Positions 34,549-44,067 of a DNA stretch of 64,000 nt are shown piece after piece (position 1 is the stretch's first letter; each line of letters starts with the position of its first letter). Below the pieces are notes generated by a model. The model ran no database searches. It was not told where the DNA came from and was given only the letters and a program-made list of their open reading frames with translations. The position numbers and the translations under genes are program-made. Origin of the DNA: Paranoxybacillus sp035645275 (GTDB taxonomy: Bacteria > Bacillota > Bacilli > Bacillales > Anoxybacillaceae); NCBI GenBank assembly GCA_035645275.1, contig DASQMX010000026.1, forward strand, positions 434,001-498,000. Direction: 5' to 3'.

Positions 34549-35118
34549 TTACTGGTCGGATTGGCAGCCGTATAATTTGAGCAATTTGTCTTTTGACATG
34601 ACTAAATATTTGGGCGGTCTCCTAAAACTGTCTAAACGGAATTGAGAAATAAGATACATCGGGGCAAATGCCATTTGTTTATACCATTTATAAAAAGGAT
34701 TAATGATCGAAAACGTTTCAAATCCTAAACGCTCGCAACCTTTATTTAAAATCGTAATTCCTATAATTCCCTTAATATTGGCAAATCGTTCATGACGTTG
34801 TAAATATCTCGTAAGGTTCGGTAACCCTCTTTTTACACGTGTGTAGATGAGTCTCCCCTTCTTAACTTCACTATCCAAACGAATGAGTTCGCTAATTAAA
34901 CGAACATTATGCAAATGAATTTTTAAAAGAAGATCATTTTTTGTAATTTTCGTACCATCAGAGAGCACAATGTCCCTTCCTTTATACTTCGTCAGCCGAA
35001 CCCGAAAAACATCTCGATTTTTTGTTTTATCCTCAACGTATTCAAGCCGTGAGCAAAAATAATAAATCGGATCTAATACACTCCAAATGGTAAGAAAACA
35101 TTGTCTCATCTTTACCAT
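34549..35118 (-). CDS. YkoP-like protein of unknown function
   Basis: 189 residues, basic, no clear signal peptide. The pattern matches the YkoP-like domain: a strand-rich start with KGRDIVLSDGTKITKNDLLLKIHLHN, and C-terminal IIGITILNKGCERLGFETFSI and PKYLVMSKDKLLKLYG. In other bacteria this domain is found attached to polysaccharide deacetylases. Divergent from the ykoN-like gene; 57 bp before the phosphoesterase gene. Confidence 0.7.
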   Translation of the reverse strand: MVKMRQCFLTIWSVLDPIYYFCSRLEYVEDKTKNRDVFRVRLTKYKGRDIVLSDGTKITKNDLLLKIHLHNVRLISELIRLDSEVKKGRLIYTRVKRGLPNLTRYLQRHERFANIKGIIGITILNKGCERLGFETFSIINPFYKWYKQMAFAPMYLISQFRLDSFRRPPKYLVMSKDKLLKLYGCQSDQ

Positions 35119-35275
35119 TACAACATCCTTCTCCTTTTATTCCTTTCATTACATTTAAAGTGTTTAGCACTAAAGTTCGTTTTATTAGTAGAAAAAAAAG
35201 GATTTAGCTTATCGAATAACCAGCCAAAAATAACAAACACTTTTAAATAACTATATATATTTAGGTGAGTATATT

Positions 35276-36382
35276 ATGAAAAGGGTTCTTTTTCTTCCAT
35301 TACTACAAATCCCATCCGGCCATCATCAAACGGCTGATGCCTTAAAAGAGGGATTGCTTCTACTTGATTCGCATATACAATGTGAAAAAATCGAATTATT
35401 ATCATCAAGATTCGGAAAAGTGGAATCTGTTATTTCCAAATTTTATCTACAATGGATCAAGCGATTTCCAAAAACATACAGCTTATTGTACCGTCAATCA
35501 TTGTTTCGTGAATTAAGCAAAACAAAAAAGTTTCCGCAATATGAAGTTCTTTTTCTTAACCATTTAAAAAAGGTGATTTCCGAAACAAATCCGAATGCAA
35601 TTATATGCACTCATGGCCTTCCTTCCTACTTGCTAAGCAGATTGAAAGCGGTCGGAGAATTAAAGATACCCGTCATTAATGTATATACCGACTACTTTAT
35701 TCATCACCTTTGGGGGACTGAAGAAATTGACTATCATTTTGTTGGCCATCCGTATATGAAGGAATTTTTACAGAAAAAAGGGGTTCATAAAAGCCGCATT
35801 TTCGTAACTGGTATTCCTATTCACCCGAAAATAACGAAAAACGCAAATCAACATCGATATAGAAAACAATCGTACTGTGGCTTAATCTCCGGGGGAAGCT
35901 TAGGGGTCGGGGCTTTGGCAAAACTAATCAAAAAAATCCCTCCAGATGGCCAAATTAATTATTACGTACTATGTGGTAAAAATAGACGTATATATGAACA
36001 ATTGATCCATATAAATCATCCAAAAATTACACCTTTTCCTTACATCTCTTCAAGAGAAGAGATGAATGATTTATACAATCAAGTTGATTTCATTATTACG
36101 AAACCAGGCGGAGTCACGGTTAGTGAGTGCTTATTTAAAAAGCTTCCAATTTTTGTTTACCATACTCTTCCCGGTCAGGAAGAAATTAATCTTCAGCAAT
36201 TAAAAGAATTAGGAATTGTTTTTGATTTTCAAGAGTGGAATAAGACGGAAAACATCTCAGAACAGCTAATCCATCTTCTACATTCTGAGCATTTATCCAA
36301 TTATTTGACAAAACTTGAGGAGTATCACAAAAACTTGTCTCCAGTAGAACCAGCAAGATTTATTTACAATTTGGTCAAGTAA
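35276..36382 (+). CDS. Glycosyltransferase of the MGDG synthase/UgtP type (YkoN-like)
   Basis: 368-residue GT-B enzyme. N-terminal LPLLQIPSGHHQTADALKEG resembles the lipid-acceptor start of diglucosyldiacylglycerol and MGDG synthases; VYTDYFIHHLWGTEEIDYHFVGH and the nucleotide-sugar motif TKPGGVTVSECL...LPGQEEIN are characteristic. It probably transfers a sugar from UDP- or GDP-sugar to a lipid. No membrane segment, so peripheral. AT-rich codon choice. Confidence 0.85.
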   Translation: MKRVLFLPLLQIPSGHHQTADALKEGLLLLDSHIQCEKIELLSSRFGKVESVISKFYLQWIKRFPKTYSLLYRQSLFRELSKTKKFPQYEVLFLNHLKKVISETNPNAIICTHGLPSYLLSRLKAVGELKIPVINVYTDYFIHHLWGTEEIDYHFVGHPYMKEFLQKKGVHKSRIFVTGIPIHPKITKNANQHRYRKQSYCGLISGGSLGVGALAKLIKKIPPDGQINYYVLCGKNRRIYEQLIHINHPKITPFPYISSREEMNDLYNQVDFIITKPGGVTVSECLFKKLPIFVYHTLPGQEEINLQQLKELGIVFDFQEWNKTENISEQLIHLLHSEHLSNYLTKLEEYHKNLSPVEPARFIYNLVK

Positions 36383-36482
36383 GATAAAAAGGTGAGAAGC
36401 TGGCACATCAAAGTGACATATTTTCAAAGCCAAAAATGATTGCAGTGCAATCACGTAAATAAACTTAGAGGAGCGAAACAGT

Positions 36483-37211
36483 TTGGAAATTAATGTTATG
36501 ACTTTCAATATTCATCATGGAAAAGGTACGGATTATAAAGTGGATCTATATAGAATCGCAGAAGTAATTGAAAAAAGCGATGCCGATATTATTGGTCTTA
36601 ACGAGGTGGATAAACATTTTTCCGAGCGGAGTTACTATGAGGACCAAATTAGCTGGCTTGCCAAACAATTAAACATGAACTATACTTTCAGCCCTTCCCT
36701 TTCTTTAAAACCTAAAAATTTACTGACAGTGCGACAATACGGAAATGCCCTATTATCGCGATATCCCATTGTCACAAAAAACAGCTATTTATTTGATTTT
36801 ATATCTGGAGTCATTGAAGGGAGATCATTGCTTGAAGCAACGATTCAAATTAACAATCAGCTGCTTTTGGTCAATGTTACTCACCTAAGTATGAACCCCT
36901 TTCTTCACAAAAAGCAGACGGATTTTATTTTAAATAGGCTGCGCGACTATTCTTATCCTTTTATTATCATGGGGGACTGGAATATGAAGCCTGGATCAAG
37001 AGGATGGAGAAAAATGACCCGTGAAACTCAAGATGCTTGGAATATGGCCGGTACGGGAGCAGGTCATACTTACCCATCCCTTCGTCCAATAGTTAGGTTA
37101 GACTACATATTTGTCAGCCACCATTTTCAAGTCCTTAAAGCAGAAGTCATCACAAAAACGGCAAATGCTTCCGACCATTTGCCGTTAAAAGCAACACTGT
37201 TTTACCAATGA
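36483..37211 (+). CDS. Endonuclease/exonuclease/phosphatase-family hydrolase
   Basis: 242 residues of the DNase I / sphingomyelinase-like EEP fold: MTFNIHHGKGTD, GLNEVDKHF, NVTHLSMNP, MGDWNMKPGS, RLDYIFVS and SDHLPLKA supply the metal and catalytic residues. It lacks a signal peptide. Start is TTG at 36483 with AGAGGAG 8 bp upstream. Neighbours (glycosyltransferase, phosphoesterase, phosphodiesterase) make a phospholipid or phosphodiester substrate as plausible as DNA. Confidence 0.85.
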   Translation: MEINVMTFNIHHGKGTDYKVDLYRIAEVIEKSDADIIGLNEVDKHFSERSYYEDQISWLAKQLNMNYTFSPSLSLKPKNLLTVRQYGNALLSRYPIVTKNSYLFDFISGVIEGRSLLEATIQINNQLLLVNVTHLSMNPFLHKKQTDFILNRLRDYSYPFIIMGDWNMKPGSRGWRKMTRETQDAWNMAGTGAGHTYPSLRPIVRLDYIFVSHHFQVLKAEVITKTANASDHLPLKATLFYQ

Positions 37212-37228
37212 CAAGGAACACTTTCATT

Positions 37229-37290
37229 ATGAACCTCTCCCACCTACACGTTGTTTAGAGATGGGAGACTTCTCGATGAACATGTTAAAA
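37229..37290 (+). repeat. 62-bp hairpin repeat, copy 2
   Basis: Same sequence as 33483-33544 with a few changes. One stem change (AGATGGGAG) leaves an A-C mismatch. It follows the EEP gene by 17 bp. Confidence 0.8.
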
Positions 37291-37325
37291 ATAACACCCT
37301 TTTGAGAATCCAGGTGTTATTTTTT
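37287..37325. terminator. Bidirectional terminator
   Basis: AAAATAACACC / GGTGTTATTTTTT with a 14-nt loop, between the convergent EEP gene and the phosphodiesterase gene. Confidence 0.75.
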
Positions 37326-37353
37326 ATAGATCATCGCGGATTGACCATCTACA

Positions 37354-38835
37354 TCAATCAAGAAGTGTTAAAATCCAATCTTTTAAATCAATAATGCGTA
37401 AATGTTTTGGAGACGAATCCGTACCCGTTACAATCATCGGCACTAGTGAATCTTGTTTATGAAGTCCTCCGTGGCTTGCTCCCCCCACATGAGTCGGAGA
37501 ACCTTCACCGATCAATTCAAATCCTGGTTTAGCACTTACAACAAGATAATTTCCTTCATGAGAAGTTAGCGAGGTGTACAATCGGGCTAGAGCATCCGGA
37601 TATTCATCATAAAAAATCTTATTGTTCTTTACTGTAAGATTCAAAATTCCTAAATCTCCTTCTATATCCCACGATTGTTCATACTCGTCGACTAATGTTC
37701 CATTCGGTTTAAAAACAAGTCTTCCCTGTTGAACTCCAGATATGACGTGAATGGATTCTTTTTCCATCCAAGCAATGACATCCACTCTGTCGTCCTTTTG
37801 TAGCGTTTTGGCAATATCCGATAGTGGCGCACGCCCAGGATTTAATGTATAAATAAAGGCCATTCGTTCATTAACCCCAAGCACAATTTCGTCCCCATCT
37901 TTAACCCCATCTTTTAATGTCATTATTTGATAAGAGCGAAGGGAGTGTCTTAAATCAATTAAGGCTTTATTCCGATCAGCATGAATGGGGGCTTGACCGT
38001 TATCTCCCATTATAATCCAATAATTGTCTTTTAAAGCTTCCTCCCAAGAATGATAACAATTCAATATGTTTTGCAGCTGCCTGTCTACTTTGCGGATTCC
38101 CTTCGTATCCATCGGACCATTTTTATGGACGATTTTGTCCATATCAGGAAAATAAACAATAGTAAAAGAAGGTAGAGAATCTGTTTGAATAAGGTGTTTT
38201 AGCTCTTGGGCAGAAAATCGATCATTAAAGCCATATTTTTGCCAGAAGTATCCATTACGTTTCAAAGGACTGAGCCTAGAAAAGGAGCCATATGTAAACA
38301 ATTGACTTCCTTTTGTCTTCAACTCATGATCCAAAGATGTGAAAAATGTTAGTAGCCTTGGCAGTTTTAGATAATGCTCTGTATTTCCACGATAAACGAG
38401 AGCATTAATCGAAGCGGTTACTTTTCCTCTACTAGACATTTCTTCATGGATTGTTTTAATTTCTTTGCTTAAATGATGATTGTTTATATGATATAAAATG
38501 TCCTTAATTGATCGGCTAATGCCAAGCTTGATCAGTTCTCTTATGTGGCTTCCGTAATTAATTAGCCGCTTTTCTGCGTCATGAAACCATACTAACCCAG
38601 GAATTTTATGAATATTAGCATGCGTACCCGTCAAGAGCGAACTGTCTACAGTGACAGACATCGTCGGAAAAGGACTCACGATATTTGGAAAAACCTTTCC
38701 ATTTTCCATAAAAAATTTGAATGCAGGAGCAGCTCCCTCTTTTACTGCCTTTTCCAGAGGAGGATGCATTAAAGAATCAATAATAAGCATAATCACGCGT
38801 TTTTTATTTGCAGATGTTGACACAGTTTGATCCAT
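37354..38835 (-). CDS. Alkaline phosphatase family protein (nucleotide pyrophosphatase/phosphodiesterase)
   Basis: 493 residues of the NPP-type branch. First metal Asp in VIMLIIDSLMHPP, nucleophile Thr in SPFPTMSVTVDSSLLTG, metal ligands YFPDMDKIVHKNGPMD and MGDNGQAP, and late THVGGASHGGLHK. No signal peptide, so cytoplasmic as it stands. Likely hydrolyses phosphodiesters or phosphomonoesters. The ribosome site (AAAGG close to the ATG) is weak. Confidence 0.85.
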   Translation of the reverse strand: MDQTVSTSANKKRVIMLIIDSLMHPPLEKAVKEGAAPAFKFFMENGKVFPNIVSPFPTMSVTVDSSLLTGTHANIHKIPGLVWFHDAEKRLINYGSHIRELIKLGISRSIKDILYHINNHHLSKEIKTIHEEMSSRGKVTASINALVYRGNTEHYLKLPRLLTFFTSLDHELKTKGSQLFTYGSFSRLSPLKRNGYFWQKYGFNDRFSAQELKHLIQTDSLPSFTIVYFPDMDKIVHKNGPMDTKGIRKVDRQLQNILNCYHSWEEALKDNYWIIMGDNGQAPIHADRNKALIDLRHSLRSYQIMTLKDGVKDGDEIVLGVNERMAFIYTLNPGRAPLSDIAKTLQKDDRVDVIAWMEKESIHVISGVQQGRLVFKPNGTLVDEYEQSWDIEGDLGILNLTVKNNKIFYDEYPDALARLYTSLTSHEGNYLVVSAKPGFELIGEGSPTHVGGASHGGLHKQDSLVPMIVTGTDSSPKHLRIIDLKDWILTLLD

Positions 38836-39059
38836 CCTTTACCCATTGTTGTTTGTGTATCATAAAGTATTTTCATCATTTATATTAACCAATATCCAGG
38901 TAAAGGAAACAAACAAAAGACGTGAATCAAAAATAGTTGTCAATGTGCTGACATATCCCTAATCATAAACTGTTCGAGAATGGCTTTTCGTCCTTCGTTC
39001 CCATTTCGCCTATTCTTTTTAACCTCTTCATCTGTTTCTACAATTATATTATTCTATAA

Positions 39060-39087
39060 AGAAAACCACCTTTATTGGTGGTTTTGA
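39060..39087 (-). terminator. Terminator overlapping the cheW 3' end
   Basis: AAAACCACC / GGTGGTTTT perfect stem with TTTATT loop; the second arm contains the last codons and stop of the CheW gene. Confidence 0.75.
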
Positions 39088-39536
39088 ACGTGTTCTTTAA
39101 TCGCTTTTACGCCTTCTAAACTTTCGAATAGTCGATTCGGTTCGACTAATGTAATTAGGCGTTCAGGCAGGCTGGCAACTCCCATGAAATACGGTGTTTG
39201 ACGATAAGCCAATATATTTACTTGTTTAATTGAATCGAACGGTATATCAATAATCTCCTTTGCATCATCGACAATTAAGGCAACGGATATATCTTCGGTA
39301 GTCACGACGATCATTCGCGTTTTGTCACTTTCTTGAAACGGTCGATTGTACAATATTTTCATTGTATCTAAAACCGGCACTAATTCACCGCGAATACGCA
39401 CGACTCCGACCATGTAATCAGGCATTTGCGGAATGACGGTCGGCGCGCTCATTTTTTCAATCGAAATCACATTTTCAACCGGAATTCCGTATTGTTCATT
39501 GGCGATTTGACAAACGACTACTTTATTTAGTTTCAT
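39072..39536 (-). CDS. CheW-like chemotaxis coupling protein
   Basis: 154 residues of a single CheW domain: FGIPVENVISIEKM-like start (YGIPVENVISIEKM), VGVVRIRGELVPVLDT, VALIVDDAKEIIDI and YFMGVASLPERLITLVEP. CheW links receptors to CheA. This copy is alone, away from any flagellar or chemotaxis operon, so it may be a second, condition-specific coupling protein. GAAGGAGC ribosome site. Confidence 0.88.
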   Translation of the reverse strand: MKLNKVVVCQIANEQYGIPVENVISIEKMSAPTVIPQMPDYMVGVVRIRGELVPVLDTMKILYNRPFQESDKTRMIVVTTEDISVALIVDDAKEIIDIPFDSIKQVNILAYRQTPYFMGVASLPERLITLVEPNRLFESLEGVKAIKEHVQNHQ

Positions 39537-39606
39537 CTTCTATTGCTCCTTCACTTACTGTTGTATATACATACTATATATTCCAATTTTCCTTATTTTG
39601 CAAGAA

Positions 39607-39699
39607 AAAAGAGGCTGACCTAAGCAAAGTATCAGACCCCACAACACAATTATATTGTGAAATGCATGGGCGGTCAGACACTGATGGGTCAGCCCCTTT
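39607..39699. repeat. Long GGTCTGACC-family palindrome after the peptidase gene
   Basis: GAGGCTGACC...GGGTCAGCCCC outer arms with inner AGTATCAGACC / GGTCAGACACT arms and a centre with ACACAAT/ATTGTG. The reverse complement aligns over its whole length with 47957-48032. Confidence 0.75.
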
Positions 39700-39711
39700 G
39701 CGAATATCCTT

Positions 39712-40830
39712 TTATTTCGCGACTTCTTCAACAATCGCCACGACCATTTCCGCCACTTTTACCAGTTCTTCAATTGGCATGCGCTCGTTTGTTGTATGAA
39801 TTTCCTCGTAACCAACGGCTAGGTTCACTGTTGGAATGCCAAATCCAGCAATGACGTTCGCGTCGCTGCCGCCGCCGCTATGAAGCAGTTCGCACGGACG
39901 GCCAATTTTTGCCGCAGCGCGTTTTGCGATTTCGACAACGTGATCGCCATCAGCAAACTTAAAGCCCGGATACATGACTTGAACGTCTACTTCCGCTCGT
40001 CCGCCCATTTCCTTAGCAACGGTTTCAAATGCTTCTTTCATTTTCGCTACTTGCGCTTCCATTTTTTCCGGAACTAATGAACGAGCTTCTGCTAAAATAT
40101 CGACGCGGTCACAAACGATGTTTGTTTGCGTACCACCTTCAAAGCGGCCGATATTCGCTGTTGTTTCTTCATCGATGCGGCCAAGCGGCATTTGGGCAAT
40201 CGCTTTAGCGGCAATCGTAATCGCAGAAACACCTTTTTCTGGTGCCACGCCGGCATGAGCTGTTTTCCCGTGAATTACTGCTTTGATTTTTGCTTGCGTT
40301 GGCGCTGCCACAACGATATTTCCGACTTTGCCATCACTGTCTAACGCATAGCCGAATTTCGCTTTAATAAGAGACGGGTCTAATGCTTTCGCCCCAACAA
40401 GACCAGATTCCTCACCAACGGTAATAATAAATTGAATCGTGCCGTGCGCGATATTTTGCTCTTTTAACACACGAATCGCTTCCAGCATCGCTGCCAAGCC
40501 TACTTTGTCATCGGCGCCTAAAATCGTTGTTCCATCCGTTACAATGTAGCCGTCTTTAATAGAAGGCTTTACGCCTTTACCAGGAACAACTGTGTCCATA
40601 TGGGACGTGAAATAAATTGGATCAACGCCTTCTTTTGTTGCTTCTAACGTACAAATCAAGTTACCAGCACCATGGCCTGTTTGCGCCATCGTATCATCTT
40701 CAATGACATGTAAACCAAGCGCTTCAAATTTTTGTTTTAATACTTTGGCAATTTCGCCTTCATGTTTCGTTTCTGAATCAATTTGTACAAGCTCTAAAAA
40801 TTCGTCAACTAAACGTTGCTCGTTAATCAT
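39712..40830 (-). CDS. M20-family peptidase (YqjE, tripeptidase-T-like)
   Basis: 372-residue zinc aminopeptidase of the PepT-like branch. Metal ligands in FTSHMDTVVPG, ILGADDKVGLAA, GEESGLVGAKAL and ALDSDG, with a final His in YEEIHTTNE. The lid/dimerisation domain is about 180-290. Same locus as B. subtilis yqjE. GGAGG ribosome site. Confidence 0.92.
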   Translation of the reverse strand: MINEQRLVDEFLELVQIDSETKHEGEIAKVLKQKFEALGLHVIEDDTMAQTGHGAGNLICTLEATKEGVDPIYFTSHMDTVVPGKGVKPSIKDGYIVTDGTTILGADDKVGLAAMLEAIRVLKEQNIAHGTIQFIITVGEESGLVGAKALDPSLIKAKFGYALDSDGKVGNIVVAAPTQAKIKAVIHGKTAHAGVAPEKGVSAITIAAKAIAQMPLGRIDEETTANIGRFEGGTQTNIVCDRVDILAEARSLVPEKMEAQVAKMKEAFETVAKEMGGRAEVDVQVMYPGFKFADGDHVVEIAKRAAAKIGRPCELLHSGGGSDANVIAGFGIPTVNLAVGYEEIHTTNERMPIEELVKVAEMVVAIVEEVAK

Positions 40831-41077
40831 CGAAACAAGGCCTCCTATTTATGTACTCAAAAAAAGTATACACGATTGATTGTCACCTGTCATACACCAA
40901 ACACCAAAACTTTTATAGAAAAGTGATAAAACAAAAATAATCGGACAATATGGCACACAAGCAATCAAATCTTCTCTACACGTATTGTTCTTAAAAATAT
41001 CATACAAATTTCACAATCTCTTTTTATAATAACAAAGTCCATACGCATTCTATATCGTTTAGAGGAGGCTTCATTGC

Positions 41078-42433
41078 ATGCAATCATCGTACACCAACAA
41101 TGGAACAATAGCCAAAGAGTCGCTATATAAAGCAATGTGGCGATGGCATTTTTACGCTGGAATCATCTTTGCTCCGTTCTTAATAATGTTAGCGATTACC
41201 GGCGCGATTTATCTTTTTAAGCCGCAAATTGAATCATTTTTATACAAAGACTACTACTATATTAAGCAAGAAAAACATGAATTATCGCCAAGTGAATTGG
41301 TCAAGAAAGTGACAGACCAGTACCCAAACGCGATCATTACCCGCTACAGACCAAGTGATGCTCCAAATCGCTCCACAGAAGTAGGTATTGTCCAAGACGA
41401 TAAAGCCTATACGGTCTTTATCAATCCTTACAATGGACAGCTTCTTGGCAAATTACAAGATGAAAGCAAGTTCATGAATGTTATCGTTAAAATGCATGGA
41501 GAATTGATGGTTGGCACTATAGGAGATCGCTTAGTCGAATTAGCCGCTTGCTGGGCTGTCATTCTTTTAGTGACAGGCCTATACTTATGGTGGCCGCGCA
41601 ATAACTCTTTATACGGGATTGTCAAAATTCGCTTTAAACAAGGCAAGCGGATCATGTGGAAAGATATTCACTCTATGCTAGGAATTTGGCTTTCCATATT
41701 TATATTATTGCTGATTGTAACAGGTCTGCCTTGGGCTGGATTTATGGGCGACAAAATTAACCGTATAGCTACCGCTACTCAGTCAGGATATCCTTCCAGT
41801 TTATGGGATGATATTCCAGAATCTGTTGTACCAACAAAATCAGTCGCCAAAGTACCTTGGGCCGCTGAAAATATGCCTGTACCTCAATCAAAACAAAACG
41901 GAACATCTACCGTTTCGCTTGAGCAAGTGATTGACATTGCTAAGGAAAGAAACGTATATCCTGGATTTGAAGTGAACTTTCCAGAAGGAGAAAAAGGAGT
42001 ATATACCGTTTCTGTTTTTCCAACTTTACCGCAAGATCAAGCCACTCTTCATATCGATCAATACAGCGGTAAAGTTTTAGCCGACTTACGCTTTAAAGAT
42101 TATGGGTGGATGGCGAAAATGATTGAAATCGGAATTGCTCTTCATGAAGGTCGCTACTTTGGTCTTGTCAACCAAATGATTGGGCTCATCACATGCTTAG
42201 GTTTAGTCATGATCGCCTATAGCGGTGTTGTTATGTGGTGGAAACGTCGTCCTCAACGAAAACTAGGCACTCCACCTCTTCCTGAAAACAAAAAAACAAT
42301 GAGAATCGTTGCAGCGATCATGGTTGTATTTGGGGTAATGATGCCTTTAGTCGGGCTATCGTTAATTTTCGTGTTTTTAGTTGATTGGCTGATTATAAAA
42401 CGAATTCCAAGATTGCAACTTTGGCTTTCTTAG
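41078..42433 (+). CDS. PepSY-domain membrane protein
   Basis: 451 residues of the PepSY-associated membrane family (related to PiuB/iron-uptake reductase-like proteins). Helices near residues 22-45 (FYAGIIFAPFLIMLAITGAIYLF), 140-165, 200-222 and 340-390, plus two C-terminal helices (IVAAIMVVFGVMMPLVGLSLIFVF). Two PepSY modules lie outside, about 60-110 and 260-320. Conserved His of HxxH type occur in WRWHFYAG, VKMHGELM, DIHSMLG and ALHEGRYFG and could bind haem or metal. Role in iron or copper acquisition is only inferred. Confidence 0.85.
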   Translation: MQSSYTNNGTIAKESLYKAMWRWHFYAGIIFAPFLIMLAITGAIYLFKPQIESFLYKDYYYIKQEKHELSPSELVKKVTDQYPNAIITRYRPSDAPNRSTEVGIVQDDKAYTVFINPYNGQLLGKLQDESKFMNVIVKMHGELMVGTIGDRLVELAACWAVILLVTGLYLWWPRNNSLYGIVKIRFKQGKRIMWKDIHSMLGIWLSIFILLLIVTGLPWAGFMGDKINRIATATQSGYPSSLWDDIPESVVPTKSVAKVPWAAENMPVPQSKQNGTSTVSLEQVIDIAKERNVYPGFEVNFPEGEKGVYTVSVFPTLPQDQATLHIDQYSGKVLADLRFKDYGWMAKMIEIGIALHEGRYFGLVNQMIGLITCLGLVMIAYSGVVMWWKRRPQRKLGTPPLPENKKTMRIVAAIMVVFGVMMPLVGLSLIFVFLVDWLIIKRIPRLQLWLS

Positions 42434-42483
42434 ATTTTTAACTTTTCTTTTAATTCTTAAATCCTCTTCGTATAAAAAGATAA

Positions 42484-42516
42484 AGAGATGCCGAAAATGA
42501 TCGGCATCTCTTTTGT
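42484..42516. terminator. Bidirectional terminator
   Basis: AAAGAGATGCCGA / TCGGCATCTCTTT stem with AAATGA loop between the convergent PepSY gene and mmdA. Confidence 0.9.
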
Positions 42517-44067
42517 TTATAGCGGAATATTTCCATGTTTTCGCTGCGGACGCTCCTCATGTTTATTGCGCAGCATTTCGAGCGCTTGAATGATTTTGAT
42601 ACGCGTTTCACGTGGATCAATCACGTCATCAACCATACCGTATTTCGCTGCAACGTATGGATTGGCGAATTTTTGGCGATACTCTTCAATCTTTTGCGCC
42701 CGTGTTTCTTCCGGATTTGCGCTTTTTTCAATTTCACTAGCAAAGATGATGTTTGCCGCCCCTTGAGGTCCCATTACGGCAATTTCCGCATTTGGCCATG
42801 CATACACAACGTCCGCGCCGATCGACTTACTGTTCAGCGCCACATATGCACCGCCATATGCTTTGCGCAAAATCACCGTCAATTTCGGCACCGTTGCTTC
42901 TGAGTAAGCATATAAAATTTTTGCCCCGTGACGAATGATTCCACCGTGCTCCTGCTTAACACCAGGAAAGAAGCCTGTTACGTCTTCGAATGTAATAATT
43001 GGAATATTAAATGAATCACAGAAACGGATAAAACGCGCCGCCTTATCAGAAGAATCAATATCAAGTCCTCCAGCCATAAATTTCGGCTGGTTGCAAACAA
43101 GACCGACGACTTCTCCTTTGATGCGCGCAAATCCGATAACAATATTTTTCGCAAAGTCTTTTTGCACTTCCATAAAGGAACCCTCATCGACCACCTGCAA
43201 AATCACTTTGCGGACATCATATGGACGCACCGCATCAATCGGAATCGCATCCGCTAAATCCGGACGATAGTCATCTTCATCCGGAACGGATCCCATCGGT
43301 GGTTTTTCTTGGCAGTTTTGCGGTAGATAACTTAACAATTTACGAACTTGTGCAAGCACTTCCTCCTCAGTCGCTCCGGAAAAATGCGCATTACCGCTGA
43401 TAGTATTATGTACGCGTGCTCCGCCTAAATCCTCCGCGCTAATTTTTTCCCCTGTTACTGTCTCAATTACTTTCGGACCAGTAATAAACATTTGGCTCGT
43501 CTTTTCAACCATGAATACAAAATCGGTAATCGCCGGCGAATAAACGGCTCCACCCGCGCATGGTCCCATAATGACAGAAATTTGTGGAACAACTCCTGAA
43601 TAAATTGAGTTGCGGTAAAAAATATGCCCATAACCATCCAAAGAGAGCACACCTTCTTGGATTCTCGCCCCACCGGAATCGTTTAAGCCAATAATCGGTG
43701 CACCTGTTTTCGCTGCTAAATCCATAACATTGGCAATTTTTTTCGCGTGCATTTCCCCTAATGCTCCGCCGAATACGGTAAAATCTTGGGAAAATAAAAA
43801 GACCGTTCGTCCATCCACTTTGCCGTATCCTGTGACAACACCATCGCCTGGACCTTTTTTTCCTTCTAAACCGAAATCTGTGCAGCGATGCTCGATAAAC
43901 GGATTCAATTCAACAAACGTTCCTTCATCAACAAGCAAGTCAATCCGTTCGCGTGCCGTCAGCTTTCCTTTGGCATGCTGTTTTTCAATTTTATCATCGC
44001 CACCGCCAAGTTCGATTTCTCTGCGCCGGTCATATAGCTCGTTAATTTTGTCGTACATGTCCGCCAT
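42517..44067 (-). CDS. mmdA: Acyl-CoA carboxylase carboxyltransferase subunit (methylmalonyl/propionyl-CoA type)
   Basis: 516-residue biotin-dependent carboxyltransferase (B. subtilis YqjD-like). It joins propionyl-CoA and methylmalonyl-CoA. Two crotonase-fold halves: N-terminal oxyanion region NDSGGARIQEGVLSL and MGPCAGGAVYSPA, C-terminal RHGAKILYAYSEATVPKLTVI and GGAYVALNSK. No biotin-carrier or biotin-carboxylase gene is adjacent, so it must use partners from elsewhere, unless it works as a decarboxylase subunit. The start overlaps the mce stop as TAATG. Confidence 0.93.
   Translation of the reverse strand: MADMYDKINELYDRRREIELGGGDDKIEKQHAKGKLTARERIDLLVDEGTFVELNPFIEHRCTDFGLEGKKGPGDGVVTGYGKVDGRTVFLFSQDFTVFGGALGEMHAKKIANVMDLAAKTGAPIIGLNDSGGARIQEGVLSLDGYGHIFYRNSIYSGVVPQISVIMGPCAGGAVYSPAITDFVFMVEKTSQMFITGPKVIETVTGEKISAEDLGGARVHNTISGNAHFSGATEEEVLAQVRKLLSYLPQNCQEKPPMGSVPDEDDYRPDLADAIPIDAVRPYDVRKVILQVVDEGSFMEVQKDFAKNIVIGFARIKGEVVGLVCNQPKFMAGGLDIDSSDKAARFIRFCDSFNIPIITFEDVTGFFPGVKQEHGGIIRHGAKILYAYSEATVPKLTVILRKAYGGAYVALNSKSIGADVVYAWPNAEIAVMGPQGAANIIFASEIEKSANPEETRAQKIEEYRQKFANPYVAAKYGMVDDVIDPRETRIKIIQALEMLRNKHEERPQRKHGNIPL

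Noticed and set aside
33141..38835. An intact IS200/IS605 element in the accessory cluster
   Set aside because: No transposase or TnpB frame; only the short hairpin repeats occur.
36483..38835. Phosphate-starvation (Pho) boxes ahead of the phosphodiesterase cluster
   Set aside because: Isolated TTACA-like hexamers occur but not as the spaced direct repeats needed for PhoP.
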